From NCBI RefSeq assembly GCF_003971235.1, contig NZ_CP034661.1, forward strand, positions 3,038,001 to 3,102,000: a stretch of DNA of 64,000 bases, given 5' to 3'. Source of the DNA: Chryseobacterium aureum. Its GTDB lineage: Bacteria > Bacteroidota > Bacteroidia > Flavobacteriales > Weeksellaceae. Both the position numbers and the translations under genes were made by a program. Under the pieces are notes generated by a model. It was not told the origin of the DNA. It worked only from the letters and a program-made list of their open reading frames with translations, and ran no database searches. Of this stretch, positions 46,226 through 54,564 are shown piece after piece. The stretch's first letter is position 1. Each line of letters begins with the position of its first letter.

Positions 46226-46299
46226 TCCTCCTTAGCTCAGTTGGTTAGAGCATCTGACTGTTAATCAGAGGGTCGCTGGTTCGAGCCCAGCAGGAGGAG
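46226..46299 (+). tRNA. tRNA-Asn(GTT), copy 1
   Basis: 74 bases. Acceptor stem TCCTCCT / AGGAGGA, anticodon arm CTGA-CTGTTAA-TCAG with anticodon GTT, T arm GCTGG-TTCGAGC-CCAGC. The 3' CCA is not encoded. Its 3' half and following terminator recur at 63328-63402. Confidence 0.97.
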
Positions 46300-46300
46300 C

Positions 46301-46330
46301 AAAAAGACTTACAGAAATGTGAGTCTTTTT
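46301..46330 (+). terminator. Terminator of tRNA-Asn copy 1
   Basis: AAAAAGACTTAC / GTGAGTCTTTTT with one T-G pair, followed by TTT. Confidence 0.85.
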
Positions 46331-46370
46331 TTGTGTCTTAAACTGAACAGATTCTTAGCTATACCAAGTC

Positions 46371-46378
46371 CTGTTTCT
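46371..46378 (+). repeat. Target-site duplication, left copy
   Basis: CTGTTTCT directly left of the insertion sequence; the same eight bases stand at 47759-47766 directly right of it. Confidence 0.85.
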
Positions 46379-46401
46379 GGATCATGTACAAAAGTTGGGG
46401 A

Positions 46402-47325
46402 CTAAGCAAAAAGTTTGGTTAATCTGAAGAGAAAAAAGTTTCTGTCTTTGACTCCTCTGAGTTGCATTCTGAAGTTTTTGATTTTCGCATTAAAAGATTC
46501 AGCTGCTGCATTAGTGCTTCTTTTATCAAAATAGTTTAAAATATCTCTGTAATGATGTATTATCGTTTTTCTTAAAATGGAAAATGATTTAAAACCTGCT
46601 TCTTCAACGTTTTTAAACCAGTGGGCCAGCTTAGTCATCGCTACAGATTTCAAGATATTCTGATTATAAATATTCCTAAGCCCATCGGCCAGACGATAAG
46701 CCTTTTCCAAATCAGGATATTGAGTGAAAAGTATGGCAGCTCGCTGTCTTTGAGATTCACTCCATTTCTTTCGGCTTTTATAAAGTAAATACCTGCTTCT
46801 TGCTAAAAGCTGTTTCCGGGTATCTCCATTATCAAAAATTTCTTTTGAGGATTCATCAGCAATATTATTTTCTGCTTCAATAGCTTCCCAGCGGTGTTGT
46901 ATTCTGATTTCCTGAATAGCCTCTATAGCTAATTTTTGGACATGAAAGCGATCTATTACCATAGATGCGGCAGGAAAGCTCCTTTTCGCAATAAGTTTCA
47001 TTGAGCCCGCCATATCCAAAGTAACTTCTTTTACCATCATCCTTTGCCTTCGGTCGATCTTTAAAAGATGTTCTATAACTACTTCACTCCGGGTTCCTTT
47101 AACGATGGCCACAATGCTCCCTTTCTTACCTTTTGCTTTTTTGGAGGTGAGAATAGTGTACAATTCTCCATCAGAGAGAGCTACTTCATCTAAGGATAAA
47201 GATTCTGAAAGATTTTCAGGATAAACAATCCACTCCTGGGCATGGGATCTATGCTTCCAGTTTCGAAAATCGCTGATACTTTTTTTGTATTGCCGCTGAA
47301 ATTTCCGACCGTTTACCCCGTACAT
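46402..47325 (-). CDS. ISAon1-type transposase, catalytic part
   Basis: 307 residues, ISL3 DDE transposase. First catalytic Asp probably in LSLDEVALSDGE, second in SMVIDRFHVQKLAIEAIQ (the typical xDRFHxxK motif), Glu in NAAAESFNAKIKNFR. The C-terminus is complete (FFLFRLTKLFA). The start at ATG 47325 overlaps nothing; the ORF stays open upstream to about 47370. Expression may depend on the damaged upstream ORF. Confidence 0.9.
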   Translation of the reverse strand: MYGVNGRKFQRQYKKSISDFRNWKHRSHAQEWIVYPENLSESLSLDEVALSDGELYTILTSKKAKGKKGSIVAIVKGTRSEVVIEHLLKIDRRQRMMVKEVTLDMAGSMKLIAKRSFPAASMVIDRFHVQKLAIEAIQEIRIQHRWEAIEAENNIADESSKEIFDNGDTRKQLLARSRYLLYKSRKKWSESQRQRAAILFTQYPDLEKAYRLADGLRNIYNQNILKSVAMTKLAHWFKNVEEAGFKSFSILRKTIIHHYRDILNYFDKRSTNAAAESFNAKIKNFRMQLRGVKDRNFFLFRLTKLFA

Positions 47326-47353
47326 TTCAGCAATGGTTTTGCAGGGAAGGGCT

Positions 47354-47708
47354 TTAGTATCGGCAGATTTTTTTTAAGAACTCTGCAAAATCCAGAGTCA
47401 TCCGGGTACCATCAGCTATTAGATTCCAGTTTCTTTTGAAGTATTTTTCCGGTCTTTACATCTGTCCATCTCCTGCGTTTGATATGCAGCTTCACAGATT
47501 TTCCACGCAAGGGAAAATCATCTATCGTAATTTCAGGAAGAAATCCTTTGGACTGTAAGCTAAAAGATGATAGTTCCTTTGGAATAGTATTTTTTTCTTC
47601 GAAATGGATATGAAGAGTGTTTTCTATATTTTCAAAGCTCACTATATGAAAATATTCAATTAAAGATTCTGGAAGTAAGAATTTAAGAAGCTCGGTTTCA
47701 TTTTGCAC
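47354..47708 (-). pseudogene. ISAon1-type N-terminal-region ORF, frameshifted
   Basis: From GTG 47708 the frame encodes 98 residues (ELLKFLLPESLIEYFHIV, FPLRGKSVKLHIKRRRW) and stops at 47412. In the frame next to it the family text goes on: FKRNWNLIADGTRMTLDFAE, then FLKKICRY, to TAA 47354. Removing one A from the run GGAAAAATAC (near 47447) would join them to a normal product of about 118 residues. The copy is therefore probably damaged by a 1-base insertion. Confidence 0.7.
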
Positions 47709-47758
47709 TGTGTAAAATTAATAATTTTATTCTTCTCCCCAAATTTTGAGACTGATCC

Positions 47759-47766
47759 CTGTTTCT
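47759..47766 (+). repeat. Target-site duplication, right copy
   Basis: CTGTTTCT, identical to 46371-46378. Confidence 0.85.
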
Positions 47767-48186
47767 CTTCAACTTAGATTTAACGCAAAGGCTTAGCATC
47801 TGACAATTCATTTTTAAGGGAGCAAAGACCGGAATCAGCTTTGCTGATTCTTTCGAAGCGTACGCATAACCACTTAGCTTCATCAGTGATATTCTCAGGA
47901 TCTTAGCTTTCTTAACAATAAGATAATTGAATCTTTACGTTTTTTACAACTATCTAAGCCAACAAGTATTTGCGATTTTCCTTCATTTTCATAAAATATT
48001 GATCAGTTTCATTGAATATAATCAACCTTCAACGCTTTTTATCTGTAACTATTTCGCCAATACTCCGACTATTCTTTTTTAGAGCAATTGATCTTGAGAA
48101 AATTCTCAGAAATACAACTACTTCTCTACAACAACAAAGAATCATAAAATCAACGTTATAGTATTGCATAAATACCCAATTGTACC
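47767..48186. other. Intergenic region between IS and tricorn-like protease gene
   Basis: 420 bases. The first 120 hold words such as TTTAACGCAAAGGCTTAGCA and AATCAGCTTTGCTGATT (a near-perfect palindrome around 47829-47845) that look like dispersed flavobacterial intergenic repeats. The rest is AT-rich with no ORF or clear promoter that I can support. Confidence 0.5.
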
Positions 48187-51100
48187 ATGAAGAAAACTAT
48201 TATTTCGTTATTAACAGCATTTTCTATTGTAGGAATTTCGGCGCAGGAAAAGTCTTATTTTTTATCAAGTCCTTCATTGAGTCCTGATGGAAAAACAGCT
48301 TATTTTGCTTACGATGGTGATATCTGGAAAGCAGATTCCAACGGAGGAAATGCGTCAAGAATCACCGCGCTGGACGGAGAAGAAATCAATCCCCGCATTT
48401 CACCTGATGGAAAATGGCTCGCATTCAGCTCTAACCAGTATGGAAATTATGATGTATATGTAATGCCTACCGGAGGCGGAACCATTAAGCAGCTTACCTT
48501 CCACACCGGAAGGGACGAAATGGAAAGCTGGGCTTGGGACAGCAAAACAATCTACTTTACTTCCAGCAGAAATAATAATTTCGGCAGTTTCAAGACGACA
48601 ATTGAAGGAAAAACACCGCAAAAGCTTTTCAATAACTATTTTAACAATACCAATGGCTTGGTAGAAACGCCTGCAGGAGAATATCTTTTCACAAGTTCTT
48701 CGGAAAGTGCTTACCAAGTACACCGTAAGCGTTATAAGGGGGAAAACAATCCTGATATTCTTGGATACAACCCGAAAAACAACTCCTTCAAACAGTACAC
48801 GAATTATGAAGGAAAAGATTTCAATCCAAGCTCAGATAAAAATGGGACAATCTATTTCATTTCTGATGAAAATAATGGAGAATACAATCTTTACAAACTT
48901 GAAAACGGGACCAAAACGGCTCTGACGCAATTTGATACTTCTATAAAAAAACCGTTTGTTTCAGCAGACGGATCGAAAGTTATTTTCGAAAAAGATTATC
49001 AGCTGTACACTTACGATGTTGCTTCAAAAAAGACAGCCCCTCTCAATATCAGCCTGAACACGAACAGGACACTGGAGAAAGCACAGAATTTCAATGTGGA
49101 AAACAATATTTCCTATTATGATGTATCTCCGGATGGCAAAAAAATGGCATTCATAAGCCGCGGTATCATTTTCGTTTCTGATATAGAAGGAAAATTTGCA
49201 CAGCAGGTTTCTGACGGAAAAGAACGGGCAATGGAAGTAAAATGGCTGAAAGACAACCGTACTCTGCTGTACAGCCAAACCTATAACGGTTACCAAAACT
49301 GGTTTACCATTCAGGCAGACGGAAAAGGACAGCCCAAACAACTCACCGAGGATTTACGCAACAACCGTAATATAACATTGAATAGCAACCTCACAAAAGC
49401 AGTGTACTTAAGCGGAAGAGATGAAGTAAGATTATTGGATTTAAAAAGCTTTAAATCTACAACCATTGTAAAAGATGAAATCTGGGCATTCCAAAACTCA
49501 AGACCCTCTTTTTCGCCCAACGATGAATATGTATTATTTTCTGCAAAAAGAAACTTCGAGCTTGATATTTTCATCTATAACATTAAAAAAGGACAGACAC
49601 TGAACCTCACCAACACAGGGGTCTCAGAGGAAGATCCGGTGTGGTCTCCTAATGGAAAATATATTTATTTCGCCAGTGACAGGACCAATCCGTCTTATCC
49701 TTTAGGCATGCAGAAGTCTAATATTTACCGTATGGCCTTAGATTGGTTTGATGAACCTTTTAAATCTGAAAAATTCGACAGTCTCTTTACGGAAGAAAAG
49801 AAGGAAGAAAAATCTTCTGATAAACCGAAGGAGAAAGAGAAGGACAAGAAAGACAGTAAGGACAAAAAAGAAGACGACAAGGAGAAAGAGAAAAAGGAAG
49901 AAAAAGAACCGGTAATTAAAGAACTGAAAGTAAATCCTGAAGATACACTGGACAGAATTGAGCTGGTTACCGACCGATACGGATATCAGGATGATCCAGC
50001 CGTTTTCTCTGATGATAAAAAGGAGATCCTGCTTTTCAATTCTAATCAGGACAATGGGAAAAGACAGCTGTTTAAAAAGGTTTTCACAGATTTTGAGCCC
50101 GCTAAGTCTGAAAAAGTTTTTGATAAAGCAGCATATTACTTAACCAAAAATGAGAAAAACCTGTTTGCGCTGATAGAAGGTAATATTTATAAAACAACCA
50201 TAGCAGCGTTAAAACCCGAAAAAATAAATATTCAGTATAGTTTTGACAAAGATCTGGCGTCCGAATTTACTCAGATGTATGCCGAAGCCTGGACAGGGGT
50301 AGAAGAAAATTTCTATGATGAGAAATTCCATGGCATCGACTGGAAAGCCAAAAAGGAGCAGTACGCAAAATATCTACCGTATGTACACAACAGAAATGAT
50401 CTTCGAATTTTATTGAATGATCTTTTAGGTGAACTCAACTCTTCACACACCGGATTTTCTTCTACCGGAAAAGAAGAAACCATGTATCTGAACTATTTTA
50501 CCAACGAAACAGGAATTATCTTCAAGAAAGACCAGCCTTATACGGTAGAAAGCATTCTGAGAAAATCACCGGCCTACCGCTCAGGCATTGACATTAAACC
50601 CGGTGATCAGCTGACTTCCGTCAACGGAAAGAAAATTGATCCAAATGAAAATATAGAAACGTATTTCACAAGCCCTAAAAAACAGGACGAGCTTGTTCTT
50701 ACCTTCAATCGTGACGGTAAGAATATAACAGCCAAAGTACATCCTATTTCTAACGGAGAATTAAAAGCACTGCTTTATGACGACTGGATCTACAATAATC
50801 ACCAGCGTGTTGATAAGCTCAGCAATAACCGCATTGCGTATTCCTGCATGAAAAACATGTCTACAGATGAGCTGGACCGTTTTCTTCTGGACATGGTGGA
50901 GCAGGAAAACAGAAAAGACGCTGTTATCCTCGACCTTCGTTACAACACAGGCGGAAATGTCCATGATAAAGTGTTGAACTTCCTTTCCCAAAGGCCTTAC
51001 CTGCAATGGAAATACCGGGAGGGAAAAATCACCACACAGCCTAATTTTGCCCCTTCCGGAAAACCTATTGTACTTCTGATCAACGAAGCTTCCTTAAGTG

Positions 51101-51384
51101 ATGCTGAAATGACGGCTGCCGGATTCAAAGCGTTGAAACTGGGGAAAATCATCGGTCAGGACACCTATCGATGGATCATTTTCACTTCAGCGAAAGGTTT
51201 GGTGGACGGTTCTTCTTACAGACTGCCTTCATGGGGTACTTATACTTTAGATGGGCAGAATCTTGAAAAAACAGGGGTAAAGCCGGACATTTATGTTAAA
51301 AATACCTTTATGGACCGCCTTCAGAACAATGATCCTCAGCTGGAAAGAGCTGTTCAGGAAATCCTTAAAGATTTGAAAAAATAG
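48187..51384 (+). CDS. Tricorn-like S41 family peptidase
   Basis: 1065 residues. Signal peptide (IISLLTAFSIVGISAQ). PD40/WD-type beta-propeller blades over about 25-530 (PSLSPDGKTAYFAYDGDIW, NPRISPDGKWLAFSSN, DPVWSPNGKYIYFASD). A Lys/Glu-rich linker at about 535-580. Tricorn core, a PDZ domain at about 770-860 (GIDIKPGDQLTSVNGKKI), and the S41 protease domain after it with the catalytic Ser in NEASLSDAEM. It should trim peptides in the periplasm. Monocistronic with terminator at 51406. Confidence 0.9.
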   Translation: MKKTIISLLTAFSIVGISAQEKSYFLSSPSLSPDGKTAYFAYDGDIWKADSNGGNASRITALDGEEINPRISPDGKWLAFSSNQYGNYDVYVMPTGGGTIKQLTFHTGRDEMESWAWDSKTIYFTSSRNNNFGSFKTTIEGKTPQKLFNNYFNNTNGLVETPAGEYLFTSSSESAYQVHRKRYKGENNPDILGYNPKNNSFKQYTNYEGKDFNPSSDKNGTIYFISDENNGEYNLYKLENGTKTALTQFDTSIKKPFVSADGSKVIFEKDYQLYTYDVASKKTAPLNISLNTNRTLEKAQNFNVENNISYYDVSPDGKKMAFISRGIIFVSDIEGKFAQQVSDGKERAMEVKWLKDNRTLLYSQTYNGYQNWFTIQADGKGQPKQLTEDLRNNRNITLNSNLTKAVYLSGRDEVRLLDLKSFKSTTIVKDEIWAFQNSRPSFSPNDEYVLFSAKRNFELDIFIYNIKKGQTLNLTNTGVSEEDPVWSPNGKYIYFASDRTNPSYPLGMQKSNIYRMALDWFDEPFKSEKFDSLFTEEKKEEKSSDKPKEKEKDKKDSKDKKEDDKEKEKKEEKEPVIKELKVNPEDTLDRIELVTDRYGYQDDPAVFSDDKKEILLFNSNQDNGKRQLFKKVFTDFEPAKSEKVFDKAAYYLTKNEKNLFALIEGNIYKTTIAALKPEKINIQYSFDKDLASEFTQMYAEAWTGVEENFYDEKFHGIDWKAKKEQYAKYLPYVHNRNDLRILLNDLLGELNSSHTGFSSTGKEETMYLNYFTNETGIIFKKDQPYTVESILRKSPAYRSGIDIKPGDQLTSVNGKKIDPNENIETYFTSPKKQDELVLTFNRDGKNITAKVHPISNGELKALLYDDWIYNNHQRVDKLSNNRIAYSCMKNMSTDELDRFLLDMVEQENRKDAVILDLRYNTGGNVHDKVLNFLSQRPYLQWKYREGKITTQPNFAPSGKPIVLLINEASLSDAEMTAAGFKALKLGKIIGQDTYRWIIFTSAKGLVDGSSYRLPSWGTYTLDGQNLEKTGVKPDIYVKNTFMDRLQNNDPQLERAVQEILKDLKK

Positions 51385-51405
51385 TATCATTTCAAAACCC
51401 AAAAT

Positions 51406-51435
51406 AAAAAGACTTACCATGCTGTAAGTCTTTTT
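51406..51435. terminator. Bidirectional terminator
   Basis: Perfect 12-bp stem AAAAAGACTTAC / GTAAGTCTTTTT, 6-base loop, between convergent genes. The arm words are shared with the tRNA-Asn terminators. Confidence 0.9.
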
Positions 51436-51454
51436 TTCTATAAATATGCATTCA

Positions 51455-51754
51455 TCATTCTGAAATTTTTTCCAGTTCAACAAGCTGTATCGGATCACTC
51501 ATCAGTTCATCCATCTGACCTGTGAAATTCTTAAAGTGCTCAGTTTGGGTATGAAATTCAAAAGCTTTGTCATCCTTAAAAGCTTCCCACATATAAAATG
51601 TTCCCGGGACATTTTTATCCTCAAAAAGAATGTAATAGATGCATCCGGCTTCACTACGGCTAGGATCTATAAGTTGTTGTAGGGCATGTTTCAGTTTTTC
51701 TCTTTTCTCCGGTCTTGATTTCAGCACCGCTAGCGATTTAAACTCTTTATTCAT
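51455..51754 (-). CDS. Antibiotic biosynthesis monooxygenase-like protein
   Basis: 99 residues, ABM (dimeric alpha-beta barrel) domain: LKHALQQLIDPSRSEAGCIYYILFEDK in parts, TFYMWEAFKDDKAFEFHTQTEHFKNF. YgiN-like members are quinol monooxygenases. It follows the yellow-like gene by 35 bases in the same operon, divergent to an AraC regulator. Confidence 0.88.
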   Translation of the reverse strand: MNKEFKSLAVLKSRPEKREKLKHALQQLIDPSRSEAGCIYYILFEDKNVPGTFYMWEAFKDDKAFEFHTQTEHFKNFTGQMDELMSDPIQLVELEKISE

Positions 51755-51789
51755 TGTTATAACTATTTGATTTGCAGCAAAATTTAAGG

Positions 51790-52872
51790 TTACAGTTTAA
51801 CCCTGTATATAAAATAAGGAGGTTTACCCGCATCCGGCTTTCCTGAGAACGCAGTTGTTGTATGAAGCTGATTTACCGAAATATAAAGATACCCGTCATC
51901 AGAAATTGCTACATTATCTGCCCATTGCAGTTTCGGATCTTTAATAAATTCCCTGAGTTTTCCTTTTTTGTCCAGCTTACTGATGCCATGACCTCCAAGA
52001 TCGGTAATGTAGTGATTACCTTGGCGGTCTGTGGCAGCACCATCACTCACAGGTTTATCTCCAAATTTCTTGATAGAATTTCCTATGCTTTCATCATCTT
52101 TATTTTCTCTGAACAGTCTGGCTGGAACTTCATACCATGCTGTTCCATTCATGGAGCCAAAGAATAGGGTTTCTCTGTCATCTGAAAGTGTAATAGGGTT
52201 TATTCCTACCCGAGCAGGCTTGCCTCCGAAATCAATGACTTTTCCATCAATGATCATATCCAAATCTTCGCTTTGTAAAGCTGGATGCCCACTGAAACGT
52301 CTTATTTTTTTCGTTTTAAGATTTAAAGCAATGATTCCCGGATTGGCTATATCTGCCAAGTACGCCCAGCCGTTCTTTTCATCAATGGCAACATCCTGTA
52401 TAAAACTGCCTTTAGGGGCAATATCATTGGGTAGCTCTATCTTCTCTGCGATTTTATTTTTTTTCAGATCAAAACACCATAGCCGCGTCTTTCCAAGATC
52501 CAATCCCATATCAATCATCCACACCCGGTTTTTCTTATCGGTAATAATTCCGAGGGGAGTATCAAATTTGTTTTCGGATGGCTGGCCACTTTTCTGTAAG
52601 TCAGAAGAAGGAAAGGGTATTGCTTTGCCATTGATAATTTCTACCAGTTGCTGTTTGGGACCGGACAAAGGATGCATTGTGGCAAACACCCTGCCGTTAT
52701 GACTTACCGTCACATTTCCCGGCCGCACATCATTAAACTGCGCTACAATTTCAAGGTTTTTTGTACTCTTTTTGCTAAAATCGGCTTGCCCCTCTTTCTG
52801 CTGAGCCTGAACGGAATTGAAGAAAAGCAAGGTGGCCATTGATGACATAAAAAATAATGTATTGGCTTTCAT
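51790..52872 (-). CDS. Major royal jelly / yellow-like periplasmic protein
   Basis: 360 residues. Signal peptide (MSSMATLLFFNSVQAQ) then a six-bladed propeller of the MRJP/SMP-30 superfamily: RPGNVTVSHNGRVFATMHP, PLGIITDKKNRVWMIDMG, FIQDVAIDEKNGWAYLADIA and SDGAATDRQGNHYITDL are the family repeats. Bacterial members include putative gluconolactonases or dopachrome-tautomerase-like enzymes; the substrate is unknown. First gene of a two-gene operon with the monooxygenase. Confidence 0.83.
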   Translation of the reverse strand: MKANTLFFMSSMATLLFFNSVQAQQKEGQADFSKKSTKNLEIVAQFNDVRPGNVTVSHNGRVFATMHPLSGPKQQLVEIINGKAIPFPSSDLQKSGQPSENKFDTPLGIITDKKNRVWMIDMGLDLGKTRLWCFDLKKNKIAEKIELPNDIAPKGSFIQDVAIDEKNGWAYLADIANPGIIALNLKTKKIRRFSGHPALQSEDLDMIIDGKVIDFGGKPARVGINPITLSDDRETLFFGSMNGTAWYEVPARLFRENKDDESIGNSIKKFGDKPVSDGAATDRQGNHYITDLGGHGISKLDKKGKLREFIKDPKLQWADNVAISDDGYLYISVNQLHTTTAFSGKPDAGKPPYFIYRVKL

Positions 52873-53026
52873 TTGTTTGGGTAATTATTATAGGTTAATT
52901 TTTAATAATGAAATTGAATCCTGTTGGGAGTAATATTTTATCCCAATGGAAAAAATCAATAATTCATAGAGCAAAATTATACTGATAATTAGCAAATTAC
53001 TGGTACAAATTTTCTTTATTTTTGTA

Positions 53027-53034
53027 TAATTTTG
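53027..53034 (+). promoter_or_regulatory. Candidate promoter -7 element of the AraC gene
   Basis: TAATTTTG matches TAnnTTTG, 22 bases before the ATG at 53057. Confidence 0.45.
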
Positions 53035-53056
53035 CCATACATACCCCATAATAACA

Positions 53057-53899
53057 ATGAATAGAGATGTATTATATGAACCTTACAGTATTCATTTTGA
53101 AACACTAGAGACATTCCCTGACAAGGAAAGCAGAAAGAACTTTTTTGAACTGGTTTTCATTTTATCCGGAACAGGACAGCACTGTATTAATAAGCACAGC
53201 TTTTCATATATGGAGAATCATATGTTTCTTCTGACGCCACAGGATTGCAGCCAATTCTGGATTGATACCAAAACACGGTTTTTCTTCCTTAGATTCAGCA
53301 ATATTTATTTAAAAAATGATAAGATCTCAAAAGAAAATATCAAACGACTGGAGTTTATTCTGGAAAATGCCAATCATAAACCCGGATGCATTTTAAAGAA
53401 TCAAACAGACAAAACTCTCGTAAGGCCTATCGTAGAAGCTCTTATAAGAGAAGCTGTAAACAAAGATGTATACCATAGCGATATAACCGCACAACTCATT
53501 AATACCCTTATTGTAATTGTTGCCCGTAATATTGCCAAGTATCTTCCTCAGAAAATAGACGAAACCTCCGAATCCAGAATTATTGCTATTCTGAATTACA
53601 TTCAGGCCAATATTTATGAACCGGAAAAAGTGAGAACCGAGAATATCTGCAAAGAGTTGGGATTTTCTGAAAATTACCTGGGAAAATATTTTAAAAAACA
53701 CAGTGGCGAAACTCTTCAGTCTTATCTGAAGAATTATAAAACGACCTTAATAGAACATCGCTTAAAACATAGTAATAAAAGAATCTCAGAAATTGCTGAT
53801 GAACTTGGATTCACAGATGAAAGCCATCTTAACAAATTTTTCAAATCGCAGCGAAGCAAAAGTCCCACAGCCTACAGGCTTGAATTGATGAAGTCGTGA
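53057..53899 (+). CDS. AraC family transcriptional regulator
   Basis: 280 residues. N-terminal cupin (about 25-95; FELVFILSGTGQHCINKHSF, FLLTPQDCSQFW). C-terminal AraC domain (about 175-280): VRTENICKELGFSENYLGKYF and RISEIADELGFTDESHLNKFFK. It is divergent to the yellow-like/monooxygenase operon (gap 184 bases) and is the natural candidate for its control. Confidence 0.88.
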   Translation: MNRDVLYEPYSIHFETLETFPDKESRKNFFELVFILSGTGQHCINKHSFSYMENHMFLLTPQDCSQFWIDTKTRFFFLRFSNIYLKNDKISKENIKRLEFILENANHKPGCILKNQTDKTLVRPIVEALIREAVNKDVYHSDITAQLINTLIVIVARNIAKYLPQKIDETSESRIIAILNYIQANIYEPEKVRTENICKELGFSENYLGKYFKKHSGETLQSYLKNYKTTLIEHRLKHSNKRISEIADELGFTDESHLNKFFKSQRSKSPTAYRLELMKS

Positions 53900-53993
53900 A
53901 TACCCTCCTGTCCATCATAGAAAAATATTTAAAATTTAATTTATTGAAAAATAAACCGATAGCTTTTTTCGCTGCATATTCAAGAATAAAAAC

Positions 53994-54024
53994 TTGACTG
54001 ATATTAATATTCCTATTATATTTG
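53994..54024 (+). promoter_or_regulatory. Promoter of tRNA-Asn copy 2
   Basis: TTG (53994-53996), 20 bases, TATATTTG (54017-54024), then the leader CACCACTTAAAACAAAGGA shared with tRNA-Asn copy 1. Confidence 0.75.
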
Positions 54025-54046
54025 CACCACTTAAAACAAAGGAAAT

Positions 54047-54120
54047 TCCTCCTTAGCTCAGTTGGTTAGAGCATCTGACTGTTAATCAGAGGGTCCTTGG
54101 TTCGAGCCCAAGAGGAGGAG
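54047..54120 (+). tRNA. tRNA-Asn(GTT), copy 2, rebuilt by integrative element
   Basis: 74 bases, same acceptor, D and anticodon arms as copy 1, but T arm CTTGG-TTCGAGC-CCAAG where copy 1 has GCTGG/CCAGC. The 3' half from 54079 is supplied by the integrated element; the displaced original 3' half is at 63328-63369. Both T-stem strands change together, so the gene stays functional. Confidence 0.95.
54079..54095 (+). repeat. attL core repeat
   Basis: CTGTTAATCAGAGGGTC inside tRNA-Asn copy 2; identical to 63328-63344. Confidence 0.85.
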
Positions 54121-54132
54121 CGGTTGAAAATC

Positions 54133-54158
54133 AAGCACTTACAACAATGTAGGTGCTT
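54133..54158 (+). terminator. Terminator of tRNA-Asn copy 2
   Basis: AAGCACTTAC / GTAGGTGCTT with one wobble pair, then TTTTTT. It came with the element; the original one is at 63371-63402. Confidence 0.8.
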
Positions 54159-54173
54159 TTTTATTTTATCAAG

Positions 54174-54220
54174 GTCAAGGTTTAAGTCAAGGCTTAAATC
54201 TAAAAATAGTAAAATGAAGT
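54174..54220 (+). repeat. 47-base direct repeat near left end, likely integrase arm sites
   Basis: Aligns without gaps to 63191-63237, about 37 of 47 positions equal, including the start GTCAAGGT and the block AAAATAGTAAAAT. Two GTCAA words stand 12 bases apart in each copy; further GTCAAGG words follow at 54219-54237. Confidence 0.7.
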
Positions 54221-54564
54221 CAAGGTTTCGGTCAAGGTGAACAAAAATTCCTTGTCATTTCTAACAAAAATTATCACTTTTTTAAAAATCTTAAAATAAA
54301 ATCTTAGGATTGTTTTTTCAAAACCTTTCATAAATCATGTTACAGGACTAAAATCTGGGGATTTAAGGGGATTACACCAAAATCAAAAATCTGGGGAGGG
54401 GTTGTTTTCTATATAGGCACTTACACGATACATAAAAAGAGGTTTTTACATTCTGGATAAAACCAGAGTTCTAAACATAGAATTTTCATAACAACTTTAA
54501 TCAAATTATAATGTGACACGTTTTGTCGTTACCCGTATCTACATTTGGCTCACAATAAATTCAA

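Larger units (their letters stand above)
46379..47758 (-). mobile_element. Insertion sequence, ISL3-like, ISAon1 type
   Basis: 1380 bases. Terminal inverted repeats of about 23 bases: left GGATCATGTACAAAAGTTGG (46379 on), right, read inward, GGATCAGTCTCAAAATTTGG; 6 outer and most inner bases match. Flanked by the 8-bp direct repeat CTGTTTCT, the duplication size known for ISL3. Two leftward ORFs as in ISAon1: an N-terminal-region protein and a DDE transposase. It landed in the gap between tRNA-Asn copy 1 and the tricorn-like protease gene. Confidence 0.85.
54121..54564. other. Left arm of the integrative element, non-coding
   Basis: 444 bases without a supported gene. It holds the tRNA terminator (54133-54158), a cluster of GTCAAGG words in the 47-base repeat and its vicinity (54168-54238), and then the upstream region of the toxin gene. 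The toxin promoter is not obvious. Confidence 0.6.

Noticed and set aside
47698..47883. 61-codon frame right of the IS
   Set aside because: Crosses the IS end and covers repeat-like intergenic DNA; not a gene.
52031..52702. 223-codon frame opposite the yellow-like gene
   Set aside because: Long only because the coding strand lacks certain codons; the propeller repeats on the other strand are real.
54168..54238. CRISPR-like array from GTCAAGG words
   Set aside because: Words are short, irregularly spaced and not separated by equal spacers; they fit integrase sites better and no cas genes are present.
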